Of a stretch of DNA of 58,106 nt, positions 15,432 through 24,682 are shown one piece after another. The notes beneath the pieces were generated by a model. That model was not told the origin of the DNA, searched no databases, and saw only the letters and a list, made by a program, of their open reading frames with translations. How positions within the stretch are numbered: position 1 is the first letter of the stretch; each line of letters opens with the position of its first letter. The stretch is from assembly GCA_009780575.1 (NCBI GenBank), contig WQZU01000005.1, positions 1 to 58,106 of the forward strand, read 5' to 3'. Made by a program: the position numbers and the translations under genes. The DNA is from Candidatus Methanomicula labiotermitis. Its GTDB lineage: Archaea > Thermoplasmatota > Thermoplasmata > Methanomassiliicoccales > Methanomethylophilaceae.

Positions 15432-15437
15432 ATACCG

Positions 15438-17735
15438 ATGAAAAGAATTGTCAATGTTCGTGAATTGCGTGTAAACGATATACCCTATGTAGGAGGAAAG
15501 GGAGCAAACCTCGGAGAACTCACGTCGGCGGGGTTCCAGGTGCCGGACGCATTCGTGCTGACAACGGCGGCGTATGATTATTTCCTTGAAAAAAGTAAGA
15601 TCCTGAGCAAAGTGAACAAAGAGTTATCGTCAATCGAAAAGGACAGCGACCAATCGCTCACGGACGCTTCCGCGAGAGTCAGAGCCCTTTTCGAAAAGCA
15701 CGAGATACCTTCGGACCTTATGAAAGAGATACTGGACGCATACGCTGAACTTTTCCCCGGCGAGAGAGGATTCGTAGCAGTGAGATCCAGCGCAACGGCG
15801 GAGGATCTCCCGGATGCAAGCTTCGCGGGTCAGCAGGAAACATATCTTAATGTGTCGACGCCCGAAGACCTGCTTGACAAGGTCAGAAAATGCTGGTCCT
15901 CGCTTTTCACGCCGAGAGCGATAGCATACCGCGAGAAGCAGGGTTTTTCGCATGACGATCTGAAATTGGCGGTAGTGGTGCAGAAAATGGTCAATTCGGA
16001 AGCATCGGGGATAATATTCACGGTCGACCCGAACACCGGCCGGGAGGATATAATCGTTGAAGCCGGATTCGGTCTCGGCGAAGCAATAGTCGGCGGAGAG
16101 GTCACGCCTGACACGTACATGCTGAACAAGGGACACATGGAGATCGTGAAGAAAAGGATCGCAACACAGAAATGGAAATACGTCAAAGGCGCGGACGGCA
16201 GGACCGAGAGGTCCGATGTTCCGAAGGAACAGCAGAAGGCGCAGAAGATTGATGATCGTTTCATAATAGAATTGGCATCCGTCGGAAGGCAGATAGAGAT
16301 ACACTATGAGATGCCGATGGACATCGAGTGGTGTATAGAAGACAATAAAGTGTATATTGTTCAGGCAAGACCGATAACCGCAATGGGCGGCAGATCCGAT
16401 GAAACGATGATCGAACCCGCTGATGATGCGGTGATATTGACAACCGGCCTCGGCGCAAGCCCCGGCCTCACCTCCGGATCGGTGAAGTTCTACGATGAAG
16501 GAATGAGCTTGGACATAGTGAAGGAAGGAGATGTTCTCGTCACAACAATGACGATGCCCGACATGGTCCCGGCAATGAGCCGCGCCGCCGCCATCGTTAC
16601 GAACGAAGGCGGAATGACCTGCCACGCGGCGATAATATCACGCGAACTGGGAACACCGTGCGTTGTCGGAACCGGTAATGCAACGAACGTTCTGAAAGAC
16701 GGGATGGTAATAACCGTCGACGGCACATCCGGGATCGTTTATTTCGGCAACATCATAAAGGAGAGCGTGGGACAAACGGAAACGGAGGTCATCGTAGCGC
16801 CGAGCGTACCGGTGACCGGAACGAAAGTTATGGTAAACATGAGCATGCCCAACAGGGCGGAGGAAGTGGCAAAACTGCCTGTTGACGGTGTCGGACTGAT
16901 GAGAAGCGAATTCCTTTTCACGAATTACATAGGCGAGCACCCGCAGCACGTGATAGCCGAAGGCCGCTCCGAAGAACTGGTGAACAGACTTGCGGAAGGA
17001 ATAGGAAAAGTTGCAAGGGCGTTCTACCCCAGGCCGGTGATATTGAGAACATCCGATTTCAAGAGCAATGAGTACAGGGATATGAAAGGCGGCCTGGACT
17101 ATGAGCCGATGGAATCAAACCCGATGATGGGATGGAGAGGATGCTCCCGTTACATTTCCGACAGTTACAGGGAAGCGTACATGTGTGAACTGCGTGCGAT
17201 CAAGAAAGTGCGCGACGAGATGGGAATGAAGAACCTCTGGGTAATGCTGCCTTTCGTAAGGACGGTAGAGGAAGTTGAGGAAATAACCGAAATGATGAGA
17301 TCCGTCGGACTAAAGAGAGGCAAGGATTTCAAACTGTACTTCATGGCCGAGGTTCCGGTGAACATCTTCATGGCGGACGAGTTCTGCAAATACTGTGACG
17401 CGTTCTCAATAGGATCGAACGATCTGACCCAACTGGTGATGGGCGCCGACCGCGATTCCGACATCCTGGGAAGAATGGGATATTTCGACGAGAGGAGCGA
17501 GGGCGTAAAGAGAGCGATAAGCCATCTTATACGCGTGGCGCATGAGCACGGGATACCGGTGAGCATATGCGGCCAGGGGCCGTCCGTATATCCCGAGTTC
17601 ACGGAATTCCTGGTGAGAGAGGGAATAGACAGTGTCTCTCTGAACCCGGACACGGTGATTAAGACAAAAACAATGATCGCTTCCGTTGAACAGAGGATAA
17701 TGCTCGAGAGCATGCGCACAAAGACGAAGCAGTAA
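15438..17735 (+). CDS. ppsA: Phosphoenolpyruvate synthase
   Basis: Makes PEP from pyruvate and ATP, the entry to gluconeogenesis. The 765-residue protein has the full three-domain layout: an N-terminal ATP-grasp domain (GGKGANLGEL at about 19-28, VRSSATAEDLPDASFAGQQ near 116-134), the phosphohistidine domain with the catalytic His396 in GGMTCHAAI, and a C-terminal PEP/pyruvate barrel with GSNDLTQL and SICGQGPS, whose Cys acts as the proton donor. Length is close to the family norm. The ATG follows AAGGGA by 5 nt. It is divergent from porGDAB, which supplies its substrate, across a shared control region. Confidence 0.97.
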   Translation: MKRIVNVRELRVNDIPYVGGKGANLGELTSAGFQVPDAFVLTTAAYDYFLEKSKILSKVNKELSSIEKDSDQSLTDASARVRALFEKHEIPSDLMKEILDAYAELFPGERGFVAVRSSATAEDLPDASFAGQQETYLNVSTPEDLLDKVRKCWSSLFTPRAIAYREKQGFSHDDLKLAVVVQKMVNSEASGIIFTVDPNTGREDIIVEAGFGLGEAIVGGEVTPDTYMLNKGHMEIVKKRIATQKWKYVKGADGRTERSDVPKEQQKAQKIDDRFIIELASVGRQIEIHYEMPMDIEWCIEDNKVYIVQARPITAMGGRSDETMIEPADDAVILTTGLGASPGLTSGSVKFYDEGMSLDIVKEGDVLVTTMTMPDMVPAMSRAAAIVTNEGGMTCHAAIISRELGTPCVVGTGNATNVLKDGMVITVDGTSGIVYFGNIIKESVGQTETEVIVAPSVPVTGTKVMVNMSMPNRAEEVAKLPVDGVGLMRSEFLFTNYIGEHPQHVIAEGRSEELVNRLAEGIGKVARAFYPRPVILRTSDFKSNEYRDMKGGLDYEPMESNPMMGWRGCSRYISDSYREAYMCELRAIKKVRDEMGMKNLWVMLPFVRTVEEVEEITEMMRSVGLKRGKDFKLYFMAEVPVNIFMADEFCKYCDAFSIGSNDLTQLVMGADRDSDILGRMGYFDERSEGVKRAISHLIRVAHEHGIPVSICGQGPSVYPEFTEFLVREGIDSVSLNPDTVIKTKTMIASVEQRIMLESMRTKTKQ

Positions 17736-17747
17736 AGACCGACGGCA

Positions 17748-18608
17748 TCATTCCGGGTCCGCCCGGTTGCTGTCCGCCAGCCTTTCACTCAATTTCGCCA
17801 TTTCGCCGCTGTCCATCATCCTCGTGGTCATCTCAATGAACGGATGTTTCGAGCCTTCGATGATCTTAACGTCGTCCAGTGAGCGAAGTCCCCATTTCTC
17901 GGCCGTTCTTTCCAGTCCGAGCGTTACATTGTAGTTATCCGGTTCAAGGATCACAGCATTGAACGTCTCTCGTCCCATCTGCTTAGCGGCCATCACTCTG
18001 TGGTGTCCGTCCACGACAAGATACCCTTTGCGCCTTTTTACGACGATGAGCGGTTCATTCAATCCTCTTTTCAGTTCGTATGAACGTCCTATCAGTTCGT
18101 CCATGAACACTTCCTTCTGCGTCGGCAGGACCTCAGATAAATGAACATCCCCGGAGACCATCTTAAGGTGGATGTCGTTATGCTGCTCAAGGAACGTTTT
18201 CACGGACATGACCTTCGCCGGCCTTGACCGTTCGATGTGTGACCTCACGATATCTATGTTCGAGATCATTCCCACGAGCTTTCCCTTTTTGTCTATGACC
18301 GGAAGATTCCTAAGACCATATCTGAACAGTACGCGCATAGCATCCTCCATGCTCATCTCGGGCACGGCGCACATGGTCCCCATCTTCATGACCTCGCGTA
18401 TCTTGGAGTCGGGCCGGTCGGTGAATCTGAGCAGCTCTTTTGCAGTTATGAAGCCTACAAGATAATCCTTCTGAGTTATCGGCAACCCATGAAAATTCGA
18501 TTCGCTTATCTTCTTCGAAACTTCCTTTACCGTCATATCCGGACCGACGCTCTGAATGGTCGTCACCATGTAATCTGAAACGGTTGGCTGCTTCGGCATT
18601 TTTATCAT
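17748..18608 (-). CDS. CBS-domain plus ParB-like protein
   Basis: A 286-residue cytoplasmic protein. Residues about 8-125 form a pair of CBS domains (HGLPITQKDYLVGFIT and NLPVIDKKGKLVGMIS are the repeat cores), which usually bind adenine nucleotides and regulate the partner domain. Residues about 150-225 form a ParB/sulfiredoxin-like domain with the motif VVDGHHRVMAA. ParB domains of this type can bind and hydrolyse nucleotides, so a nucleotide-sensing role is plausible but unproven. An ATG at 18608 or 18599 could start it. It converges on ppsA with a 12-nt gap and is divergent from tRNA-Asp. Confidence 0.85.
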   Translation of the reverse strand: MIKMPKQPTVSDYMVTTIQSVGPDMTVKEVSKKISESNFHGLPITQKDYLVGFITAKELLRFTDRPDSKIREVMKMGTMCAVPEMSMEDAMRVLFRYGLRNLPVIDKKGKLVGMISNIDIVRSHIERSRPAKVMSVKTFLEQHNDIHLKMVSGDVHLSEVLPTQKEVFMDELIGRSYELKRGLNEPLIVVKRRKGYLVVDGHHRVMAAKQMGRETFNAVILEPDNYNVTLGLERTAEKWGLRSLDDVKIIEGSKHPFIEMTTRMMDSGEMAKLSERLADSNRADPE

Positions 18609-18663
18609 TTATTCGAATGCAATAATGGTTAAAATCTGTTGTCGTCCAGTCACACCTTAAGGG

Positions 18664-18670
18664 TTATATA
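18664..18670 (+). promoter_or_regulatory. TATA box of tRNA-Asp
   Basis: TTATATA lies about 30 nt before the first base of the tRNA, the usual archaeal spacing. Confidence 0.6.
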
Positions 18671-18696
18671 CTGCTTCGATATTGACCAATTTCACA

Positions 18697-18772
18697 GCCC
18701 TGGTAGTGTAGTGGCCTATCATGAAGCCCTGTCGAGGCTTCGACTCGGATTCGAATTCCGGCCAGGGCGCCA
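18697..18772 (+). tRNA. tRNA-Asp (GTC), CCA encoded
   Basis: A full cloverleaf can be drawn. The acceptor stem GCCCTGG (18697-18703) pairs with CCAGGGC (18762-18768). The anticodon stem AAGCC/GGCTT encloses the 7-nt loop CTGTCGA with anticodon GTC at 18731-18733. The T-stem TCGGA/TCCGG encloses TTCGAAT. Discriminator G is followed by an encoded CCA. No intron is present. Confidence 0.95.
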
Positions 18773-18789
18773 TCAATATTTTGGTTCTC

Positions 18790-18882
18790 ATGAATATACA
18801 ATCCCAATTTTTATTGACCCTTATGAAAATATAATTCCGATTTTTATCGATCCTCGTGAATACATCATTCCGATTTTCCGAT
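18790..18882. repeat. Orphan 33-bp tandem array with covarying palindromes
   Basis: Two full 33-bp units (18790-18822 and 18823-18855) and a diverged third (from 18856) lie between tRNA-Asp and the 3' end of the ABC ATPase gene; the third unit runs into its coding end. Each full unit has a palindrome: CAAT-tttt-ATTG at 18805-18816 and CGAT-tttt-ATCG at 18838-18849. The paired change keeps both palindromes perfect. Unlike the similar arrays at the ATPase genes, no ATPase follows. Confidence 0.7.
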
Positions 18883-19650
18883 GAACATTACGTTAAGGCC
18901 GCCGATCCTTTCGTCATATGACACCCGGGCATCTATTCGGAACACTCTCGCAAGGTTGTCGCTCGTGAGAACGTCTTCCGTCTTCCCGGAAGTGAAGATC
19001 GCGCCGTTCTCCATCATGATGATACGGTCGCAGAACCTTGCGGCGAGCATTATGTCGTGCGTAACGATGATGACGAGCATATTGCGTTCGGACGCCAGCC
19101 TTCTTATCAGTTCCATCAGCTCGAACTGATGGTTCACATCGAGATGCAGCGTCGGCTCGTCAAGCAGTAATATCTCGGGTTCCTGTGCAAGCGCCCTTGC
19201 TATAAGGACACGCTGTCTTTCACCGCCGCTCAGTTCGTCAATGGTCCTTTCGGCAAACGCCTCAACGCCGGTCTCTGCCATTGATCTTTTAACAACTTCC
19301 AGGTCTTCCGTGTTATATGATTCAAAACTGTTCTTTGCCGGATAACGGCCCATCATGATCATATCAAGCACAGTGTACGGGAATATGATCATCGAGTGCT
19401 GAGACACAACCCCTATATTCCTGGCTATATCTTTTCGAGGCATGGAAAGGACGTTCTCGTTCTCGATCATGACAACGCCGCCTTTTGGTTTCAGGACTGC
19501 GTTTATGCATTTCAGAAGCGTTGTTTTCCCGCAGCCGTTCTGCCCTATTATTCCAATGACCTCGCCTTTATCCGCGTCAAAGGACACATCATCCACGGCA
19601 TCCTTTCTTTTTCCATAAGAGAACGATAAAGAGGATACGTTCAGTTTCAG
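18865..19650 (-). CDS. Cobalamin/iron-complex ABC transporter ATP-binding protein (FecE/BtuD type)
   Basis: The ATPase of an iron-siderophore/haem/cobalamin importer, about 262 residues. Walker A GQNGCGKTT, signature LSGGERQR, Walker B ILLLDEPT and the switch His in IIVTHD are all present. The start is uncertain: a GTG at 19656 has GGAGG almost touching it, whereas a CTG at 19650, overlapping the permease TGA (CTGA), has GGAGG at 7 nt and gives (M)KLNVSSLSFSYG, the family N-terminus. I prefer the CTG by analogy with the TTG of the other importer in this window. Its 3' end overlaps the orphan repeat array. It is the last gene of the binding-protein/permease/ATPase operon. Confidence 0.92.
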   Translation of the reverse strand: MKLNVSSLSFSYGKRKDAVDDVSFDADKGEVIGIIGQNGCGKTTLLKCINAVLKPKGGVVMIENENVLSMPRKDIARNIGVVSQHSMIIFPYTVLDMIMMGRYPAKNSFESYNTEDLEVVKRSMAETGVEAFAERTIDELSGGERQRVLIARALAQEPEILLLDEPTLHLDVNHQFELMELIRRLASERNMLVIIVTHDIMLAARFCDRIIMMENGAIFTSGKTEDVLTSDNLARVFRIDARVSYDERIGGLNVMFIGKSE

Positions 19651-20711
19651 CCCCACACCTCCTTCTTTCTTGTCCTCAGTATGTAAAGGAAGAACGGTGC
19701 TCCCAGGATAGCCGTTATGATGCCGACGGGCATCCCTCCTGTTATGACCATTCTGGAAACGGTGTCCACGATCACAAGGAATATCGCTCCGCCTACAAGG
19801 GACATTGGAAGCAGGAGCTTGTGATCCGGCCCTATGAGCATCCGAATTATATGCGGAACGATCAATCCCACGAATCCTATCACTCCCGAGACGGACACCG
19901 CTCCCGCAACCACCAATGCTGTTGCGCAGAGTATGATTACTCTTGTCCGTTCAACGTTCACCCCAAGGTTTTTAGCCTGATCATCGCCCAATGACAAAAG
20001 ATTGAGATCCTTCGAAAAGAGCACAAGGATCATTGAACCGAACAGTATCGGCAGAAGGATCAAACGGAACTCATTCCATCCGCATTGCGCCAGACTTCCC
20101 ATAAGCCAGAACACCACTCCGCCCAACTGCTGCTCAGGCATTATATATTGAAGCAGCGACACGAGACCGCTGAAGAAGGCACCGATCGCGATGCCCGAGA
20201 GAAGCAGCATTGTCACCGGGACGCCGAGCTTCGTCCGCGCCATGAAGTATACCAGGAACAACGTTATGAACGCGAATATGAACGCCATCGAAGGTATAGC
20301 AAGGGCTCCGGCCGCTATGCTGAACCCGAAGGCCATTGCCAGACAGGCTCCGAACGCGGCGCCGCTTGAAATGCCTATCACCGACGGCGATGCCATCGGG
20401 TTTCTGAAAAGGCCTTGTAAGGCTGCGCCGGCTATTGCCAGCGCGGCACCTACAAGTGCGGCGCAGAGCACCCTCGGAAGCCGTATATCGAACACGATGA
20501 AATTCGCGTTCACCGGCCCGTAGGGTCCGTCCACGAACGTGCGCCCGAAGAACAGGACGTCCACGACCTCGGTGAACGACATTCTGAAGGTTCCGAGCGA
20601 TATCGAGACTATGACCGATACGAACAGTACGATAAACGATACCGATACCACTATCGCCTTTCTTTTATTGTTCCTCCGGAATATGGATTCTATTTGTCCG
20701 TTCTCAAGCAT
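19647..20711 (-). CDS. Cobalamin/iron-complex ABC transporter permease (FecCD/BtuC type)
   Basis: A 354-residue membrane protein with about ten helices, of the FecCD family. Diagnostic segments are RLPRVLCAALVGAALAIAGAALQGLFRNP (shown in part: RLPR...GALQGLFRNP) near residues 74-102, the GxSSGAAFGA turn, and VGLIVPHIIR, which contacts the ATPase coupling helix. The N-terminus has a cytoplasmic basic stretch before the first helix. The gene starts 20 nt after the binding protein and its TGA overlaps the ATPase start. Substrate cannot be read from sequence; corrinoid is attractive for a methylotrophic methanogen, and an iron complex is the alternative. Confidence 0.94.
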   Translation of the reverse strand: MLENGQIESIFRRNNKRKAIVVSVSFIVLFVSVIVSISLGTFRMSFTEVVDVLFFGRTFVDGPYGPVNANFIVFDIRLPRVLCAALVGAALAIAGAALQGLFRNPMASPSVIGISSGAAFGACLAMAFGFSIAAGALAIPSMAFIFAFITLFLVYFMARTKLGVPVTMLLLSGIAIGAFFSGLVSLLQYIMPEQQLGGVVFWLMGSLAQCGWNEFRLILLPILFGSMILVLFSKDLNLLSLGDDQAKNLGVNVERTRVIILCATALVVAGAVSVSGVIGFVGLIVPHIIRMLIGPDHKLLLPMSLVGGAIFLVIVDTVSRMVITGGMPVGIITAILGAPFFLYILRTRKKEVWG

Positions 20712-20731
20712 CTGTACACCGTGACCTCACA

Positions 20732-21676
20732 TCAAGGTTCATACGATACGCCGTATATAAGCTCATAAAGCCAGATCAGACCGTTTATGAAACTCGGAGT
20801 GGCTGACGCCCAATTACCGTTGAATCCTCCCGTCTCGGCGCTGTATTTTATTATTGGAATTCCGTTCGCTTCAAGCGCCGCGTAACGAGCTTCATCGTTG
20901 AAAGTGTCAGCGCGGGGCCCCATGAATATCGCCATTTCCGGGACGAAACTTATTATGTCCTCATTATCCAGCGGCGTCGTGTTCATATGTCTGTTCGCAT
21001 TCTGTATGCCGAGGATATCGAGCATGGACCCTGTTATGCTTCCCGTTCCGGGAGATGCACGGGTCGCAGTGTCAAGCTCTATGTATATCCTCTTCTCGCC
21101 GTATCCGTCCTTCTCCGTTGCCAATGTCCTTATGTTCTCTATCGTGTCGTTCATGAATTCTACCAATCCTGCCGCAACATCGTCCTTACCCATCGCTTTG
21201 CCCAGGATGTTCACGGTGTCCATGACCGTCTCTATGTTAACAGGGTTCAGCGCCAAGACGTTTATTCCCGCAGACTCGAGCATCGCTATTCCCGGAGCGT
21301 ATGTCGCCCAGTTCCAAACGATAACGCAGTCGATGTTTTTCTCCAGTGCGAATTCCAGATTGTTCGCGGGATTGATGGAACTCAGAACGTATTTCGAAGA
21401 GAGTCTGTCATCCTGCAACCGATTCACGGAACTCTGATCCACCGCAGCTATCCGATCTTCGGATCCGAGCATAAGCAAGGTGTCGGTAAAAGACGATCCC
21501 AATGACATAACTCTTTTCGGCGGTTCTGTGAATATGACGCTCACGCCTCTGTCGTCAATGACCGTAACGCCTTCTTCATCTTCCAATCCGCCGTTCGTAT
21601 TGTCCGTTACCAGATATACTCCGACTCCGACGGACATAACGAGGACGGCGGCGATGATCGCTGTCAGTTGATTCAT
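20732..21676 (-). CDS. Cobalamin/iron-complex ABC transporter binding protein (BtuF/FepB type)
   Basis: The extracytoplasmic receptor of the importer, 314 residues. Residues about 5-24 form a hydrophobic N-terminal anchor without a lipobox, so it is probably held by the uncleaved helix. The mature part has the class III periplasmic binding fold: RVMSLGSSFTDTLLMLGSEDRIAAVD at the first lobe, a long backbone helix, and a second lobe after about residue 170. The ATG follows a TATA-like AAATTATATAC (about 21720-21711 on the minus strand). The intergenic region shared with the divergent zinc-ribbon gene contains the palindrome ACATATATGT (21756-21765), a possible operator. Confidence 0.9.
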   Translation of the reverse strand: MNQLTAIIAAVLVMSVGVGVYLVTDNTNGGLEDEEGVTVIDDRGVSVIFTEPPKRVMSLGSSFTDTLLMLGSEDRIAAVDQSSVNRLQDDRLSSKYVLSSINPANNLEFALEKNIDCVIVWNWATYAPGIAMLESAGINVLALNPVNIETVMDTVNILGKAMGKDDVAAGLVEFMNDTIENIRTLATEKDGYGEKRIYIELDTATRASPGTGSITGSMLDILGIQNANRHMNTTPLDNEDIISFVPEMAIFMGPRADTFNDEARYAALEANGIPIIKYSAETGGFNGNWASATPSFINGLIWLYELIYGVSYEP

Positions 21677-21796
21677 TATTTTACCTCGAACCGTGAAAAC
21701 CGTGTCCGTATATAATTTTATGCATACTTTTTATTATATTCGTGTTACTGTTTACACATATATGTTAAAATTAGTATTACTGAGCAGACAGTCTCA

Positions 21797-22513
21797 ATGT
21801 ACCTCAAACAGAACCGATTTTATATCTTGAAAGATATCTTCGCGCCGATGGACGGACGCCAAAAAACAGGATTTCAAAGCTTCAAAGAGACCAAAGCGGC
21901 GACGCCGGTCGGCATACTGATAGTGCTGGCGGTTTCCACACTGCTTGTCACGGCAGGTTTCGTGGATATGCTAGGAGGCCTATGTATCGGAGTTCTGTCA
22001 TTCTACATACTGAGAATGTTCGGCATCCGGAAAATACATTATCTGATGTTATGCGCAATGCTGATGTTCATCATATTCACAACCATTCTGTATCTGCTGA
22101 AGCCGGATGACATCAGTCTCGCGAATCATATCAGCACCGTGTTTACAGTTCTCGTGTTACCGTTCATTCTCATATCACTGATAGTATGGTGGATGCGCCG
22201 CAACCTGGAGAGGATGAGGGAGAGACTGGAGAAAGAAGGCCGTCTTTATCCGCAAGGCTACGGAAGATGCAAGAGATGCGGAACCATGGTTTTACCGGGA
22301 GAGACATGCTGCAGACGGTGCGGGGAATACATTGACGTTCCGGAAGAGATGAGGGTGAAGAAAGCAAATTACTTCGAATGTTCGGAATGCAGCAGGGAGG
22401 TTCCCGAGGACGCCGGCGTGTGTCCGTATTGCGGTGAAGCGTTCGAGGGCGATGTTGAAGTGCATCTGCTCAAAGAGAATTCCGACGATCCCAAAAAAGA
22501 CGCGGAAAAATGA
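21797..22513 (+). CDS. Membrane protein with two C-terminal zinc ribbons
   Basis: A 238-residue protein of no family that I can name. Residues about 37-130 contain four hydrophobic helices. A charged linker (RRNLERMRERLEKEGRL) follows, then two zinc-ribbon modules: CKRCGTMVLPGETCCRRCG and CSECSREVPEDAGVCPYCG, both with paired CxxC knuckles. The ribbons should be cytoplasmic. It could be a membrane adaptor or sensor; nothing more can be said. An ATG at 21848 (MDGRQ) is an alternative start. A TATA-like CATATATG lies ~35 nt before the first ATG. It is divergent from the importer operon. Confidence 0.75.
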   Translation: MYLKQNRFYILKDIFAPMDGRQKTGFQSFKETKAATPVGILIVLAVSTLLVTAGFVDMLGGLCIGVLSFYILRMFGIRKIHYLMLCAMLMFIIFTTILYLLKPDDISLANHISTVFTVLVLPFILISLIVWWMRRNLERMRERLEKEGRLYPQGYGRCKRCGTMVLPGETCCRRCGEYIDVPEEMRVKKANYFECSECSREVPEDAGVCPYCGEAFEGDVEVHLLKENSDDPKKDAEK

Positions 22514-22627
22514 TTTGTTTCATGCCGCAGTCCGGACCCAAGGTGTGAATTCGAAGCTCGGTCTTCGATATTCCGTTCACAGTTTGATGAAAATCTTTAA
22601 TAAAACGAACCTCATTGTCGTGTTTGG

Positions 22628-24682
22628 ATGCACTCGAATAAAGAAAATATCACGGAAATGGACGAGGGCGGAAAAGGCGCAATCGCACATGAATTGGCAA
22701 AGAAGCAGCAAGAGATCGCCGTATCGGAGTTCTTTGAGAAAAATAAGCACATATTGGGTTTCGATTCCCGTTCGAAGTCACTTCTGATGGGTATAAAGGA
22801 AGCGGTCGACAATTCGCTGGACGCTTGCGAGGAAGCAGACATACTTCCAGAGATATATGTTAAAGTTGAACGCGTGAATGATGAGGACTACAACGTATCC
22901 GTTGAAGACAACGGTCCTGGAATCGTTCACAAGATGATGCCCAATGTTTTCGGCCGGCTGCTCTTCGGATCAAGGTTTCACGCGCTCAGACAGTCAAGAG
23001 GTCAGCAGGGTATAGGAATATCCGCAACAGTTATGATAGGTAACATAACAACCGGTAAACCTGCTCATATAAGATCAAAGATCGAAGGAGATGACGCGGT
23101 CGCGTGGAAGATGGATATAGTAATAGACACAAAGATCAATCGTCCGATAGTCACCAACGATGAACCGTTCACATGGGAAGGCAAAGCTCACGGTACCCGT
23201 ATAGATTACCGGACCAAGGGAAGGTACATAACGGGTAAGCAGTCAATATTCGAGTATCTTAAGAATACCGCTATAGTGAATCCGCACGCAAAGATAATAT
23301 TCGATGATCCCGAAGGAAAGAAATGGACGTTCGAACGGGCAACGGAAACGATGCCCGTGAAATCAAAGGAGATAAAACCGCACCCGCAGGGACTGGAGGT
23401 CGGCGATATCCTGAAGATGGTGCAGAATACGCAGCAGAAGACCCTGAAATCCTTCCTTAAGAACGATCTGTCAAGGATCACCGACCGCATAGCCGAAGAA
23501 ATATTGCAGATATCCGGTGTCAGTGACAAAAAAGCATCCGCGGTCACGAGAGAGGACTGCGTTGCCGTCCTGAAGGCGATAGGAGACGTGAAGATAATGG
23601 CTCCGCAGACCGATTGCTTGTCGCCGATAGGCGACACACTGATCAAAAAGGGACTCATGCACGTCTTGGAAGGTATGCGTCCGGAGTATTATGCGCAACC
23701 GGTTACCCGCGCGCCGAAGTCCGTCAACGGCAACCCGTTCGTGGTTGAAGCGGGTATCGTCTACGGAGGAGAGATCCCGTCGGACAGCGCCGTATCGATA
23801 CTGAGAATAGCAAACCGCGTTCCGCTGCTTTATCAGCAGGGTGCATGCGTGACCACGAAGGCGATAGAGAACATGGACTGGAGAAGATACGGTCTCGAGC
23901 AGAGAGGAGGAAAAGGTATACCGTACGGTCCGGCGATCATACTCGTGCACGTGGCATCAACGAAGGTGCCTTTCACATCCGAAGGGAAAGAGGCCATAGC
24001 CAATATCGGAGAGATACAGAACGAAATAAATCTGGCACTCAGATTGTGCGCGAGAAATCTTAAAAGTCATCTGAACAAGAAGGAAAGGAAGAATAAGACG
24101 CACGCGAAGTTCGAGATAGTTCAGCAGATACTTCCCGAAATGGCCGAAAAATCCGCCAAGATGCTGAACCGCCCGGTGCCTGACCTAAGCCGCACGATAA
24201 CGAAGATCATGAACGTCGTCTGGGTGGAACCGAAGGGTTCGTTCGACTCCAAGAATAAAATCAAGAGTGTCACATACAACGTTTACAATTACACAAAAGC
24301 GGAAAGATCGTTCAGGCTGCACGCGATACTTCCCAAGGAAGCGGTCAATGAGACACTGCTCAGCAAACACTTCGTTGATATGAACGAAGAAGGGAAGGCC
24401 AACTGGGAGGTGCTGAACATGCCTCCGTCATCGTCCGTGACAATATCATTCGATCTGACCGGTGACATGGCGGACGTCTTCTCCGAAGCGGACATATATC
24501 TTTCCGGCGTGAACTCGGCATTCGTCATGGGCGCCGATCCTCTGCCCGGAGACTGGGGCATCAAAGGCATGGACGTCACCGAAAGCGATGTTGACGTCGC
24601 CGCTGAGGAAGAGGAAGAGGAAGAAGAATATCCTGAAGATGACGATGAGGAGGAAGAGGAGGCGATGGAAGATGACGAATGA
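22628..24682 (+). CDS. top6B: DNA topoisomerase VI, subunit B
   Basis: The ATPase subunit of the archaeal type IIB topoisomerase that relaxes and decatenates DNA. The 684-residue protein has the GHKL nucleotide fold (catalytic Glu58 and Asn62 in KEAVDNSLDA, VEDNGPGI near residue 96, GQQGIG near 128), an H2TH region, the transducer domain with the ATP-contacting Lys segment, and a C-terminal Ig-like part. The last ~35 residues are an extreme acidic tail of Glu and Asp, longer than in most homologues. The gene overlaps top6A by 11 nt, and the acidic-tail codons double as a purine-rich ribosome site for it. Confidence 0.97.
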   Translation: MHSNKENITEMDEGGKGAIAHELAKKQQEIAVSEFFEKNKHILGFDSRSKSLLMGIKEAVDNSLDACEEADILPEIYVKVERVNDEDYNVSVEDNGPGIVHKMMPNVFGRLLFGSRFHALRQSRGQQGIGISATVMIGNITTGKPAHIRSKIEGDDAVAWKMDIVIDTKINRPIVTNDEPFTWEGKAHGTRIDYRTKGRYITGKQSIFEYLKNTAIVNPHAKIIFDDPEGKKWTFERATETMPVKSKEIKPHPQGLEVGDILKMVQNTQQKTLKSFLKNDLSRITDRIAEEILQISGVSDKKASAVTREDCVAVLKAIGDVKIMAPQTDCLSPIGDTLIKKGLMHVLEGMRPEYYAQPVTRAPKSVNGNPFVVEAGIVYGGEIPSDSAVSILRIANRVPLLYQQGACVTTKAIENMDWRRYGLEQRGGKGIPYGPAIILVHVASTKVPFTSEGKEAIANIGEIQNEINLALRLCARNLKSHLNKKERKNKTHAKFEIVQQILPEMAEKSAKMLNRPVPDLSRTITKIMNVVWVEPKGSFDSKNKIKSVTYNVYNYTKAERSFRLHAILPKEAVNETLLSKHFVDMNEEGKANWEVLNMPPSSSVTISFDLTGDMADVFSEADIYLSGVNSAFVMGADPLPGDWGIKGMDVTESDVDVAAEEEEEEEEYPEDDDEEEEEAMEDDE

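Noticed and set aside
18639-18884. Open frame across tRNA-Asp and the orphan repeats
   Set aside because: It runs through a complete tRNA gene; the repetitive peptide is a by-product of the 33-bp units.
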